This document shows positions 1-7,086 of a stretch of DNA of 64,000 nt, piece after piece (position 1 is the first letter of the stretch; every line of letters starts with the position of its first letter). The DNA comes from Flammeovirgaceae bacterium UBA5585 (GTDB lineage Bacteria; Bacteroidota; Bacteroidia; Cytophagales; Cyclobacteriaceae), in NCBI GenBank assembly GCA_002425185.1, contig DILT01000010.1:186001-250000 (forward strand), written 5' to 3'. The position numbers and the translations under genes are program-made. The notes beneath the pieces were generated by a model. It worked only from the letters and a program-made list of their open reading frames with translations. It was not told where the DNA came from and ran no database searches.

Positions 1-2360
1 CAGGTGCATTCGATCCGGATGGCGACAGCCTCTCCTATGAGTTTGTGGTTCCCTTCCGCGATAAAAACCAAACGGTAGCTAACTACAGAGATCCAAATCA
101 CTCAACCTTTTACAATAATTTTGCTACCGGAAATGAAGAAGGTACCGGACCGCCAACATTTACTATTAATCCTGTAGACGGAACTATTATCTGGGATGCC
201 CCCGGCCGGCAGGGTGAATACAACATTGCCTTTGTTGTTGTAGAATGGCGCAAGGTTAATGGTGTTTGGTACCGGCTTGGCTTTGTGCGCAGAGACATGC
301 AGATTATTGTAGAGGATTGTAATAATCAACGGCCAGATTTAATTGCTCCGGAGGATGTTTGTGTGGTGGCGGGCACTACCTTAACCGCTACAATATTTGG
401 AATAGACCCGGAAAACCACCCGGTAAAAATTGAAGCCTTTTCAGAAATTTTATCACCAGGGTTTGTGTCGCCTGCAACCTACTCACCTGTTCCCGGACCC
501 AATGATTTCCAACCGTCTAATCCGCCTGCACAACTGCAGTTCAGCTGGAATACCGCGTGCATACATGTAAAAGAACTCTATTACCAGGTAGTGTTTAAAA
601 TAACCGATAACCCGCCACAGGGGCCACGGCTGGTAACATTTAAAACGTGGCGCATTAAGGTGGTGGCACCCGCCCCGCTGTGGAATACCGCCACCGTGAA
701 TTTTGCAAACCGCAGTGCTGACCTTACCTGGCAAAACTACACCTGTGCACAACAAGCCACCACCATGCAAATTTGGAGAAGGGTTGACAGCATAAACTTC
801 ACACCCGATGAGTGCCAAACCGGTATGCCTGCTTTTCTGGGCTATTCACTGGTGGGGCAGGTTTCAGCCACGCAAACGCAGTTTACCAATACCGGGTTGG
901 ATGTAGGAGCCCGCTATTGCTACCGGCTTGTGGCCGTTTTTCCACAGCCGGGTGGAGGAGAGAGTTATGTTTCGCAAGAGATATGTTTACCGCCCATTTT
1001 AGCAGATGCACCGGTTATCACACATGTTACCATAGAAAAAACATCGAATTCAAATGGCGATGTACGCGTGAGTTGGCGCTCACCTTTTGATGCTGATCCC
1101 ACACAGTTTCCAAAAGAGCCTTATGGTTACGACTACCGTGTGGAACGGGCCGAAGGATTTACCGGAACGAATTTCGTTCCCATTCATACCGGCACCTTGC
1201 CGGGCGACACGACCATATTGGATACGGGCCTGGATACAGAAAACCGGATTTATAATTATCGGGTAATAGCCTTTTCGCAAGGCCAGCCGTTCGATCAATC
1301 TGCCCGTGCTTCTACCGTGCGACTTGAATTAACACCCGCTTCACAACAAATGGGGTTAACCTGGTCGGCAGCCGTGCCATGGTCAAATCAGGTACAGGCT
1401 TTTCCCGAGCATTACATTTATCGTGGGCCTGAAAACGCAACCGAAAATGACATGGTGCTTATTGCTCAAAAAAATGTTTTCGATGACGGCTTTTATTTTC
1501 TGGATACAGGCCTGGATGACAACACCGTGTATTGTTACCGTGTTATGACCCGCGGTAGCTATGGCAACCCGGATATTGCCGTGCCGCAGGATAATTTCTC
1601 GCAAATTATTTGTGCCCAGCCTAAAGATGAAATACCACCGTGTGAACCCATTTTGGTGGTAGAGAATTTTGATTGCAATGATTACCGGTTCCAGGAAGCT
1701 TGTAATGCGAACATCTTCAGCAATACAGTGCGGTGGAATCGCCCCGCGGATGCTGAATGCGAGTCTGATACCCGTAGTTATAACATTTATTTTTCATCCA
1801 CCCCGGGCGGCACCTATTCGCTGCTGGCCACCAACGTGCGCGATACCTTTTATGTTGATGAAGGTCTTTTATCGTTTGCACGTTGCTATCAAATAAAGGC
1901 AGTTGACCGTTCAGGCAACGAGAGCAAATTTAGCAACGAAGTATGCTTTGAAAATTGCCCCTACTACGAATTACCAAATATTTTTACGCCCAATGGCGAT
2001 GCGTGCAACGATGAATTTCATGCCTGGGGTTACCTGCGATCATCCGGTGAGGAGGGGAGCGGCCCCAATCCGTTGTGCAGTAACCCCGATCAAAACTCAG
2101 AAACGTTTCGGTCAAAGTGCGCACGTTTTGTTTTGCAGGTTGACTTCAAAGTGTATAACCGTTGGGGAGATGAAGTATACACCTACACCGGAAGAAGAAA
2201 TGAAGAAAATGGTATTTACATCCGGTGGGACGGGAAAGATAAAAACGGAAACATGCTGGCTTCAGCACAATACTATTATGTGGCCAACGTAACCTTCGAC
2301 ATGGCCGACCCTGCCAAACGCAAACAAACCATTAAGGGTTGGGTTCACTTGGTGCGATGA
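1..2360 (+). CDS. Partial secreted multidomain protein with gliding-motility/T9SS type B C-terminal domain (5' end missing)
   Basis: The reading frame is already open at base 3, in frame with the visible GTG at 45, so the gene begins before the window; about 785 residues are present. The first visible residues, FDPDGDSLSYEF, form a cadherin/PKD-like calcium motif. A second such segment follows (GIDPENHPVKIEAF), then several fibronectin type III-like modules with recurring YCYRV strands and paired cysteines. The last ~110 residues, from LPNIFTPNGDACNDEF through VYNRWGDEVY and IRWDGKDKNGN to the final QTIKGWVHLVR, match the gliding-motility-associated C-terminal domain that directs export through the type IX secretion system and cell-surface attachment. 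Inference: a large cell-surface or secreted adhesin-like protein; ligand unknown. It overlaps the next gene by 4 bp (ATGA). Confidence 0.85.
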   Translation, partial: GAFDPDGDSLSYEFVVPFRDKNQTVANYRDPNHSTFYNNFATGNEEGTGPPTFTINPVDGTIIWDAPGRQGEYNIAFVVVEWRKVNGVWYRLGFVRRDMQIIVEDCNNQRPDLIAPEDVCVVAGTTLTATIFGIDPENHPVKIEAFSEILSPGFVSPATYSPVPGPNDFQPSNPPAQLQFSWNTACIHVKELYYQVVFKITDNPPQGPRLVTFKTWRIKVVAPAPLWNTATVNFANRSADLTWQNYTCAQQATTMQIWRRVDSINFTPDECQTGMPAFLGYSLVGQVSATQTQFTNTGLDVGARYCYRLVAVFPQPGGGESYVSQEICLPPILADAPVITHVTIEKTSNSNGDVRVSWRSPFDADPTQFPKEPYGYDYRVERAEGFTGTNFVPIHTGTLPGDTTILDTGLDTENRIYNYRVIAFSQGQPFDQSARASTVRLELTPASQQMGLTWSAAVPWSNQVQAFPEHYIYRGPENATENDMVLIAQKNVFDDGFYFLDTGLDDNTVYCYRVMTRGSYGNPDIAVPQDNFSQIICAQPKDEIPPCEPILVVENFDCNDYRFQEACNANIFSNTVRWNRPADAECESDTRSYNIYFSSTPGGTYSLLATNVRDTFYVDEGLLSFARCYQIKAVDRSGNESKFSNEVCFENCPYYELPNIFTPNGDACNDEFHAWGYLRSSGEEGSGPNPLCSNPDQNSETFRSKCARFVLQVDFKVYNRWGDEVYTYTGRRNEENGIYIRWDGKDKNGNMLASAQYYYVANVTFDMADPAKRKQTIKGWVHLVR

Positions 2361-2782
2361 ATACGGCAACCAGGAAGCAAACCGTTGTATTATTTGATGG
2401 GGTTTGCAATTTATGCAGCAACTCCGTTCAGTTTATTATCAAACGTGATCCTAACGCACGATTCAAATTTGCTTCCCTTCAATCAGCATACGGGCAAGCT
2501 CAACTGACACGATTTAATCTAGATCCCACCCAACTTCATAGTATAATTTTAATTCAGGGAGATAACTTTTTGGAGAGGAGTAATGCCGCATTGGAAATAG
2601 CCCGGCATTTGTCTGGTGCCTGGCCGCTCTTTTATGTTTTTAAAATTGTTCCTCGTTTTTTGCGCGACCCGGTATACAACTGGATTGCCCGCAACCGCTA
2701 CCGGTGGTTTGGAAAGAAAAATGAATGTTGGCTTCCAACTCCTGACTTAAAGAATCGCTTTTTAGATAATCCGCAAGAGTGA
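2357..2782 (+). CDS. DCC-family (DUF393) thiol-disulfide oxidoreductase-like protein
   Basis: A 141-residue protein with the family signature DGVCNLC near its N-terminus (cysteines about 17 and 20), followed by FIIKRDPNARFKFASLQS, typical of DUF393/DCC proteins. The family is predicted to have a thioredoxin-like redox fold; its substrate is not established. The start is the ATG at 2357, which shares ATGA with the stop of the upstream secreted-protein gene. An alternative TTG 18 bases upstream is less likely. The overlap suggests co-transcription with the T9SS cargo gene, but a functional link is not shown. Confidence 0.85.
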   Translation: MNTATRKQTVVLFDGVCNLCSNSVQFIIKRDPNARFKFASLQSAYGQAQLTRFNLDPTQLHSIILIQGDNFLERSNAALEIARHLSGAWPLFYVFKIVPRFLRDPVYNWIARNRYRWFGKKNECWLPTPDLKNRFLDNPQE

Positions 2783-2852
2783 TTGTCTTATATCTTACGT
2801 CTTGTGTCTTTTGTCCTGTCTTTTGTATTTTCGAACCTTATAGTATTCCATT

Positions 2853-3728
2853 ATGAGAGCATACGTTTTCCCCGGCCAGGGTGCACAGTTTACCGGAATG
2901 GGTAAAGATATTTATGAGGCCAGTCCCAAAGCCAAAATTTTGTTTGATCAGGCCAATGCTATATTGGGATTTGACATTACCTCCATTATGTTTAATGGAA
3001 CTGCCGATGAGTTAAAACAAACACGTGTTACACAACCCGCTATCTTTATTCATTCGGTTGCCATTGCCTTATCCAATGATTCATTTTCGCCCGATATGGT
3101 AGCCGGACATTCCTTAGGAGAATTTTCTGCCCTTGTTGCCAACAAAGCACTCTCGTATGAAGACGGTTTGAAGCTTGTTTACAAACGTGCCATGGCCATG
3201 CAACGTGCGTGTGAAATTAATCCTTCAACTATGGCGGCTATTCTTGGGTTGGATGATCATGTTGTAGAAGAAGTATGCGCTTCCATTACCGATGAAGTAG
3301 TAGTGGCAGCTAACTACAATTGTCCGGGACAGTTGGTTATCTCTGGCTCCATAAAAGGAATTGAAATTGCCTGCGAAAAAATGAAAGCAGCCGGTGCCAA
3401 ACGGGCGCTTCCTTTGCAAGTGGGTGGCGCGTTTCACTCACCCTTGATGGAACCAGCCCGTGAAGAATTGGCTTCTGCTATTGAAGCCACCAAGTTCAGC
3501 ACCCCGGTTTGCCCGGTATATCAAAATGTAAATGCTTCACCGTCATCCGATGTTAACGCCATCAAAAAAAATCTGATTGCACAACTCACAGCCCCTGTTC
3601 GGTGGACTCAATCTGTACAGAAAATGGTAGCTGATGGTGGAACAACTTTTATTGAATGCGGGCCCGGTAAAGTACTTCAAGGGCTGGTTAAGAAAATAGC
3701 ACCTCAGGCAGAAGCCATGAGTATTTAG
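2853..3728 (+). CDS. fabD: Malonyl-CoA:ACP transacylase FabD
   Basis: Transfers malonyl from CoA to acyl carrier protein, the entry step of type II fatty acid synthesis in the cytosol. At 291 residues it has the usual family length. FPGQGAQ is at residues 6-12, the nucleophile elbow GHSLGE at 85-90 (Ser87) and the catalytic His195 lies in GGAFHSPLM. The C-terminal GPGKVLQGLVK closes the acyltransferase fold. It stands alone here rather than in a fab cluster. Upstream, TTG at 2802 and TATTTTCG at 2826-2833, 21 bp apart, resemble a Bacteroidota promoter with one mismatch in the -7 box. Confidence 0.97.
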   Translation: MRAYVFPGQGAQFTGMGKDIYEASPKAKILFDQANAILGFDITSIMFNGTADELKQTRVTQPAIFIHSVAIALSNDSFSPDMVAGHSLGEFSALVANKALSYEDGLKLVYKRAMAMQRACEINPSTMAAILGLDDHVVEEVCASITDEVVVAANYNCPGQLVISGSIKGIEIACEKMKAAGAKRALPLQVGGAFHSPLMEPAREELASAIEATKFSTPVCPVYQNVNASPSSDVNAIKKNLIAQLTAPVRWTQSVQKMVADGGTTFIECGPGKVLQGLVKKIAPQAEAMSI

Positions 3729-3753
3729 AACAATACTTGTCGTATGAATTTTT

Positions 3754-3788
3754 GTCATCGCGGGCCTTGTCCCGCGATCTCAAATGAC
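3754..3788. repeat. REP-like palindromic element between convergent fabD and folK
   Basis: ATCGCGGG (3757-3764) and CCCGCGAT (3771-3778) form an 8-bp perfect stem around a 6-nt loop, flanked by an outer GTCAT (3754-3758) and ATGAC (3784-3788) inverted pair. The same unit occurs at 43590-43614, which points to a dispersed intergenic repeat. Lying between two convergent stops, it could also act as a bidirectional terminator. Confidence 0.65.
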
Positions 3789-3793
3789 GGTTC

Positions 3794-4282
3794 TTAGCTT
3801 GGGGTATTCTTCTCAACTGACAGTGTATCCGTACACTCCTGTAATAGTTGCTGCACAGATTTCTGCAGTACAGGATGAACAAAATCCGGTGAAATTTCCG
3901 CTAAGGGAATTAGCGTGAACCTTCGGTAGGGAATCCCCGGGTGGGGAATTGTCAGATCAGGGGTTGAAATGACCTGATCATTCCAAAACAAAATGTCAAT
4001 ATCGATGATCCGGGAACCCCATTTCTCAATCCGCTTCCTGCCTAGGTGATCTTCAATTGCGCGGATGGCCTGAAGGGCTTCCTCCGGTGATTTCAGGGTT
4101 GTTGTAACCACCACCTGGTTATAAAAATCCGGTTGATCCGTTTTGCCCCAGGCCGATGTTTTATAAACTGAGGAGCTTGTAATAATAGGCCCCAAAAGCC
4201 GACCAATTTCCCGATTGGCCAACCGAAGATTGTGTTCCCGGTTGCCGAGGTTGCTGCCTAAGAGAAGATGAACGGTTGTCAT
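3794..4282 (-). CDS. folK: HPPK: 2-amino-4-hydroxy-6-hydroxymethyldihydropteridine diphosphokinase
   Basis: Transfers pyrophosphate from ATP to 6-hydroxymethyl-7,8-dihydropterin in folate synthesis. The 162-residue length is typical of a stand-alone HPPK. It begins with the family hallmark VHLLLGSNLGNRE, and the signature KWGSRIIDIDILFW carries the metal- and ATP-binding aspartates (DIDI). The ATG at 4282 is the first possible start after a likely -7 box 11 nt upstream. The gene converges on fabD across a REP-like palindrome and is divergent from sppA. Confidence 0.95.
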   Translation of the reverse strand: MTTVHLLLGSNLGNREHNLRLANREIGRLLGPIITSSSVYKTSAWGKTDQPDFYNQVVVTTTLKSPEEALQAIRAIEDHLGRKRIEKWGSRIIDIDILFWNDQVISTPDLTIPHPGIPYRRFTLIPLAEISPDFVHPVLQKSVQQLLQECTDTLSVEKNTPS

Positions 4283-4293
4283 AAATTTGCCGG

Positions 4294-4301
4294 CAAACTT
4301 A
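4294..4301 (-). promoter_or_regulatory. Predicted -7 box for folK
   Basis: Reading the minus strand, TAAGTTTG matches TAnnTTTG exactly and ends 11 nt before the folK ATG. No clear -33 TTG was found. Confidence 0.45.
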
Positions 4302-4352
4302 CTTCGAATTGGCTGAAGCCTCAGTTTATTTTGTAAAACTTAATGTATTGAT

Positions 4353-6101
4353 ATGAATTTCTTCAAATCTTTTTTAGCGGCATTACTGGCCCTAACGGTT
4401 TTTACGGTTGTTAGCTTTTTATTAATGATCGGCATTTTAGCTTCTCTGGGCTCGGAAGAGAAAGTAGTGGTGAGCAATAATTCTGTATTACACCTTAAGC
4501 TTGATGCCCAGATTACCGAACAGGAGGTAGAAAATCCTTTTGCCGGGTTGCCTTTTCCGGGTGGCGAGGTTCAGAATATTGGATTGCTTAAACTTAAGGA
4601 AACCATTCGCCATGCCAAATCCGATGCTAAAATTCAGGGCATCTTTTTAAACGTAAGTTATCCCATGACGGGTTTTTCAACATTGGGTGAAATCCGTCAG
4701 TCGCTTATTGATTTTAAGGAAAGTGGAAAATGGGTGGTAGCCTATGCCGATGTGATGTCGGAGCCGGCTTATTACCTGGCCTCGGCTGCCGATAAAGTTT
4801 ACCTTAACCCGGAGGGTGAAGTGGAATTCAATGGCCTTACGGTAGAGATCAGTTTTTTCAAAAAACTGTTCGATAAACTGGAAATTAAACCTGAGATATT
4901 CAGGGTGGGTGATTTCAAAAGCGCGGTAGAGCCTTTCATGCTGGAGAAGATGAGCAACGAAAACCGGTTGCAACTTACCTCGCTGATCAATTCTATCTAC
5001 GATCAAATACTCGCTGAAATTTCAACAGCGCGAAATATTTCTCCGCAAAAGCTTCGCGAACTATCCGATAAGATGCTCGTTCAGAATGCTAAACTGGCAG
5101 TAGAGCATGGGCTTGTCGATGACTTACTTTACTACGATGAGTTGCTTGACGAACTTCGTGGCCGCCTGGGATTGAAAGAGACGGAAAAAATTAAATTTAT
5201 AGCCCGCAACAAATACAACAAGAGCATAAGTGAAAAGAAAGGAAGCGCAGATGAAATCGCTGTGATTGTTGCGGATGGCACCATTATGCCGGGCAAATCC
5301 AGTGAAGGAATAATCGGATCAACTACTATAACAGAAGAAATACGCAAAGCGCGCCTGAATAAAAAAGTAAAGGCCATTGTGGTGCGTGTAAATTCACCGG
5401 GCGGAGCCTTTCAGGCATCCGATGCCATGTGGCGCGAAGTAAAATTGGCTACAGAAGTTAAACCGGTTATTGCCTCTATGTCTGATTATGCAGCTTCTGG
5501 CGGTTACTACTTAGCCATGGCAGCCGATACGATTGTGGCACAACCACATACCATTACCGGATCGATTGGGATATTCAGTGTGTTATTTGATGCCAGCGCG
5601 TTTTTAGGAAACAAACTGGGTATCACCTTCGATGAAGTAAACACCGGTGAGTACGGTGAATTGATTACAATAAGCCGTCCGTTGACACAAGCCGAGAAGA
5701 ATGTTTGGCAGCGAAAAACTGATGACATATACGAGACGTTTACCGGCAAAGCGGCCGAAGGGCGCAACATGAGCAAGGATGATGTGAAAAAAGTAGCTTC
5801 GGGTAGAGTGTGGACAGGTACGCAGGCGGTTGAACGTGGCCTGGTAGATGTATTGGGGGGTTACAACGATGCCATAGACATTGCCGCCAAGGCTGCAGGA
5901 TTAGAAGATTACTCAGTAAAACTTTATCCTCGCCAGAAGCCATTCTTTGAGCAGCTTATGGAATCATTAAGCGAGAATGCCCGCACGAATACCTTAAAAA
6001 AGGAAATGGGCGAGTATTACACCTGGTATTTACAAGCCGTAAAATTGAAGCAGTTTGAAGGAGTACAGGCCAGGATGCCGTTTGAATTGCAGATTCAATA
6101 A
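4353..6101 (+). CDS. sppA: Signal peptide peptidase SppA, 67K type
   Basis: A membrane-bound serine protease that degrades cleaved signal peptides at the cytoplasmic membrane. The 582 residues match the long SppA form made of two homologous ClpP-like halves. The N-terminus has one transmembrane helix (about residues 8-32). The catalytic Lys is expected at K189 (GDFKSAVEPF) in the N-terminal half and the nucleophile at S382 (AASGGYY) in the C-terminal half, the split Ser/Lys dyad known for E. coli SppA. VNSPGG at 346-351 is the oxyanion-hole motif. It is transcribed alone and ends before a strong hairpin terminator. Confidence 0.95.
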   Translation: MNFFKSFLAALLALTVFTVVSFLLMIGILASLGSEEKVVVSNNSVLHLKLDAQITEQEVENPFAGLPFPGGEVQNIGLLKLKETIRHAKSDAKIQGIFLNVSYPMTGFSTLGEIRQSLIDFKESGKWVVAYADVMSEPAYYLASAADKVYLNPEGEVEFNGLTVEISFFKKLFDKLEIKPEIFRVGDFKSAVEPFMLEKMSNENRLQLTSLINSIYDQILAEISTARNISPQKLRELSDKMLVQNAKLAVEHGLVDDLLYYDELLDELRGRLGLKETEKIKFIARNKYNKSISEKKGSADEIAVIVADGTIMPGKSSEGIIGSTTITEEIRKARLNKKVKAIVVRVNSPGGAFQASDAMWREVKLATEVKPVIASMSDYAASGGYYLAMAADTIVAQPHTITGSIGIFSVLFDASAFLGNKLGITFDEVNTGEYGELITISRPLTQAEKNVWQRKTDDIYETFTGKAAEGRNMSKDDVKKVASGRVWTGTQAVERGLVDVLGGYNDAIDIAAKAAGLEDYSVKLYPRQKPFFEQLMESLSENARTNTLKKEMGEYYTWYLQAVKLKQFEGVQARMPFELQIQ

Positions 6102-6187
6102 GGTCCCCTGATTGGCCTGTTGGATAAGGGGTTGAAACCCGAAAAATCCACTGATTTTCCATGTAAGGTTTTACACGAATTTGTCAA

Positions 6188-6222
6188 AAAAGGCACTTAA
6201 AGTAACACTTTAAGTGCCTTTT
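6188..6222 (+). terminator. Rho-independent terminator after sppA
   Basis: A perfect 16-bp inverted repeat (6188-6203 and 6207-6222) with a 3-nt loop. The right arm ends in TTTT, as in an intrinsic terminator. Confidence 0.8.
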
Positions 6223-6637
6223 GTACATAGCTATTTCAGTCTGATACTGGTGGTTGGAGGAAGGTTGACCTACATTTTTGGTATTTCATCTTGAAAACCT
6301 GCCTCCTGGCGTCTAAAAATCCGGAGTAACCACGTCCTATCGGGGAACCTAGCGGGAAGTTTAACACCTGTATTGTTTTACGGAAACCCTTTACTTATCT
6401 GAAATGGATTAGGGTTTTCTTTAAATTATGTTCTTTGACAACCCTGAGAAATAACAACAACCTTATTTGTTGTGGTAAGGCTTTGATGAGTTAAGACAGA
6501 AGACGAGATTGAATAGCTTTAGGAAATTTGCAGCACGACTGTGCAAGCTCAACAAAAAGGAAACAGTACCTGTGGATTTACCCACAAGTACTGTAACCCC
6601 TTGACTTTCAATAGTTATATTTCTTACTGGTTATGGA
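6223..6637. other. Non-coding stretch with four hairpins; possible structured RNA
   Basis: No open reading frame of useful size was found in this ~415-bp stretch. It contains four inverted repeats: 6256-6266 with 6296-6306 (11 bp, one mismatch); 6383-6390 with 6411-6418 (8 bp with one G-T pair); 6454-6460 with 6467-6473 (7 bp, perfect); and 6563-6575 with 6582-6594 (long arms with one mismatch). No match to tmRNA, RNase P, SRP RNA or a known riboswitch was recognised. It may be a small RNA, an attenuator-like leader or chance structure. Confidence 0.3.
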
Positions 6638-6799
6638 TTAGATGCGCTCTAGTCCAAAGCCTCCCGCAGGAGAACTAAAGTCTTCTTGTGTTACATTAGC
6701 AGAATCTTTAACACCTGATTTTCTAGGAGTATCTGTAAACGAGAAGATTATTAGCGTAGCTATTGCGAAAATTGCTAGAATGAATATCTTGATTTTCAT
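6638..6799 (-). CDS. Small exported peptide (53 aa) ending in GGFGLERI
   Basis: This ORF has an ATG (6797-6799) and a stop (6638-6640). The N-terminus MKIKIFILAIFAIATLIIFS is a typical signal sequence or single membrane helix. It is followed by a polar linker and a C-terminal PAGGFGLERI. The neighbouring small ORF ends in GGGAGFERI, so both share the pattern G-G-[FA]-G-[LF]-E-R-I at the extreme C-terminus. Both are in tandem on the minus strand, 48 bp apart, and divergent from a TPR histidine kinase. No known family was recognised. The conserved tail could be a released signal or a recognition sequence; that is inference. Confidence 0.65.
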   Translation of the reverse strand: MKIKIFILAIFAIATLIIFSFTDTPRKSGVKDSANVTQEDFSSPAGGFGLERI

Positions 6800-6847
6800 G
6801 CAGAGATTTAGGTTAAATTAATTGGGTTATTTAAGAGTTTTAACCAG

Positions 6848-6979
6848 TTAAATTCTTTCGAAACCGGCACCTCCGCCATTTTCAAGTTCTGTTGAAGGCT
6901 TTACCTCTTCTTCGCTGCAAGCGGTGAAAGAGAGAGTGCAAATGGCAACAAGCAATAAGGTGTAGATGACTTTTTTCAT
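6848..6979 (-). CDS. Small lipoprotein peptide (43 aa) ending in GGAGFERI
   Basis: ATG at 6977-6979, stop at 6848-6850. The signal peptide MKKVIYTLLLVAICTLSFTA leads directly into Cys21, followed by SEEE. An acidic run straight after the lipidated cysteine is the known surface-export signal of Bacteroidota lipoproteins. The mature product would be a 23-residue lipopeptide whose last residues, GGGAGFERI, match the tail of the next small gene. The gene starts ~107 bp from the divergent histidine kinase start. Lipidation and surface exposure are inferred from motif only. Confidence 0.7.
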   Translation of the reverse strand: MKKVIYTLLLVAICTLSFTACSEEEVKPSTELENGGGAGFERI

Positions 6980-7086
6980 AGTTTTGTGGGGTTTATAGGT
7001 TGTTAAAAATTTTTCCGTTTAATTACAAAACAAAGGTGAGACATGGTTTTGATCTGATTTTCTTAATAAAATTTTAAAAATAACTC

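Noticed and set aside
6223..6637. tmRNA, RNase P RNA, SRP RNA or CRISPR repeat
   Set aside because: None of the hallmark sequences of these RNAs was found, and there is no regularly spaced direct repeat; only unassigned hairpins remain.
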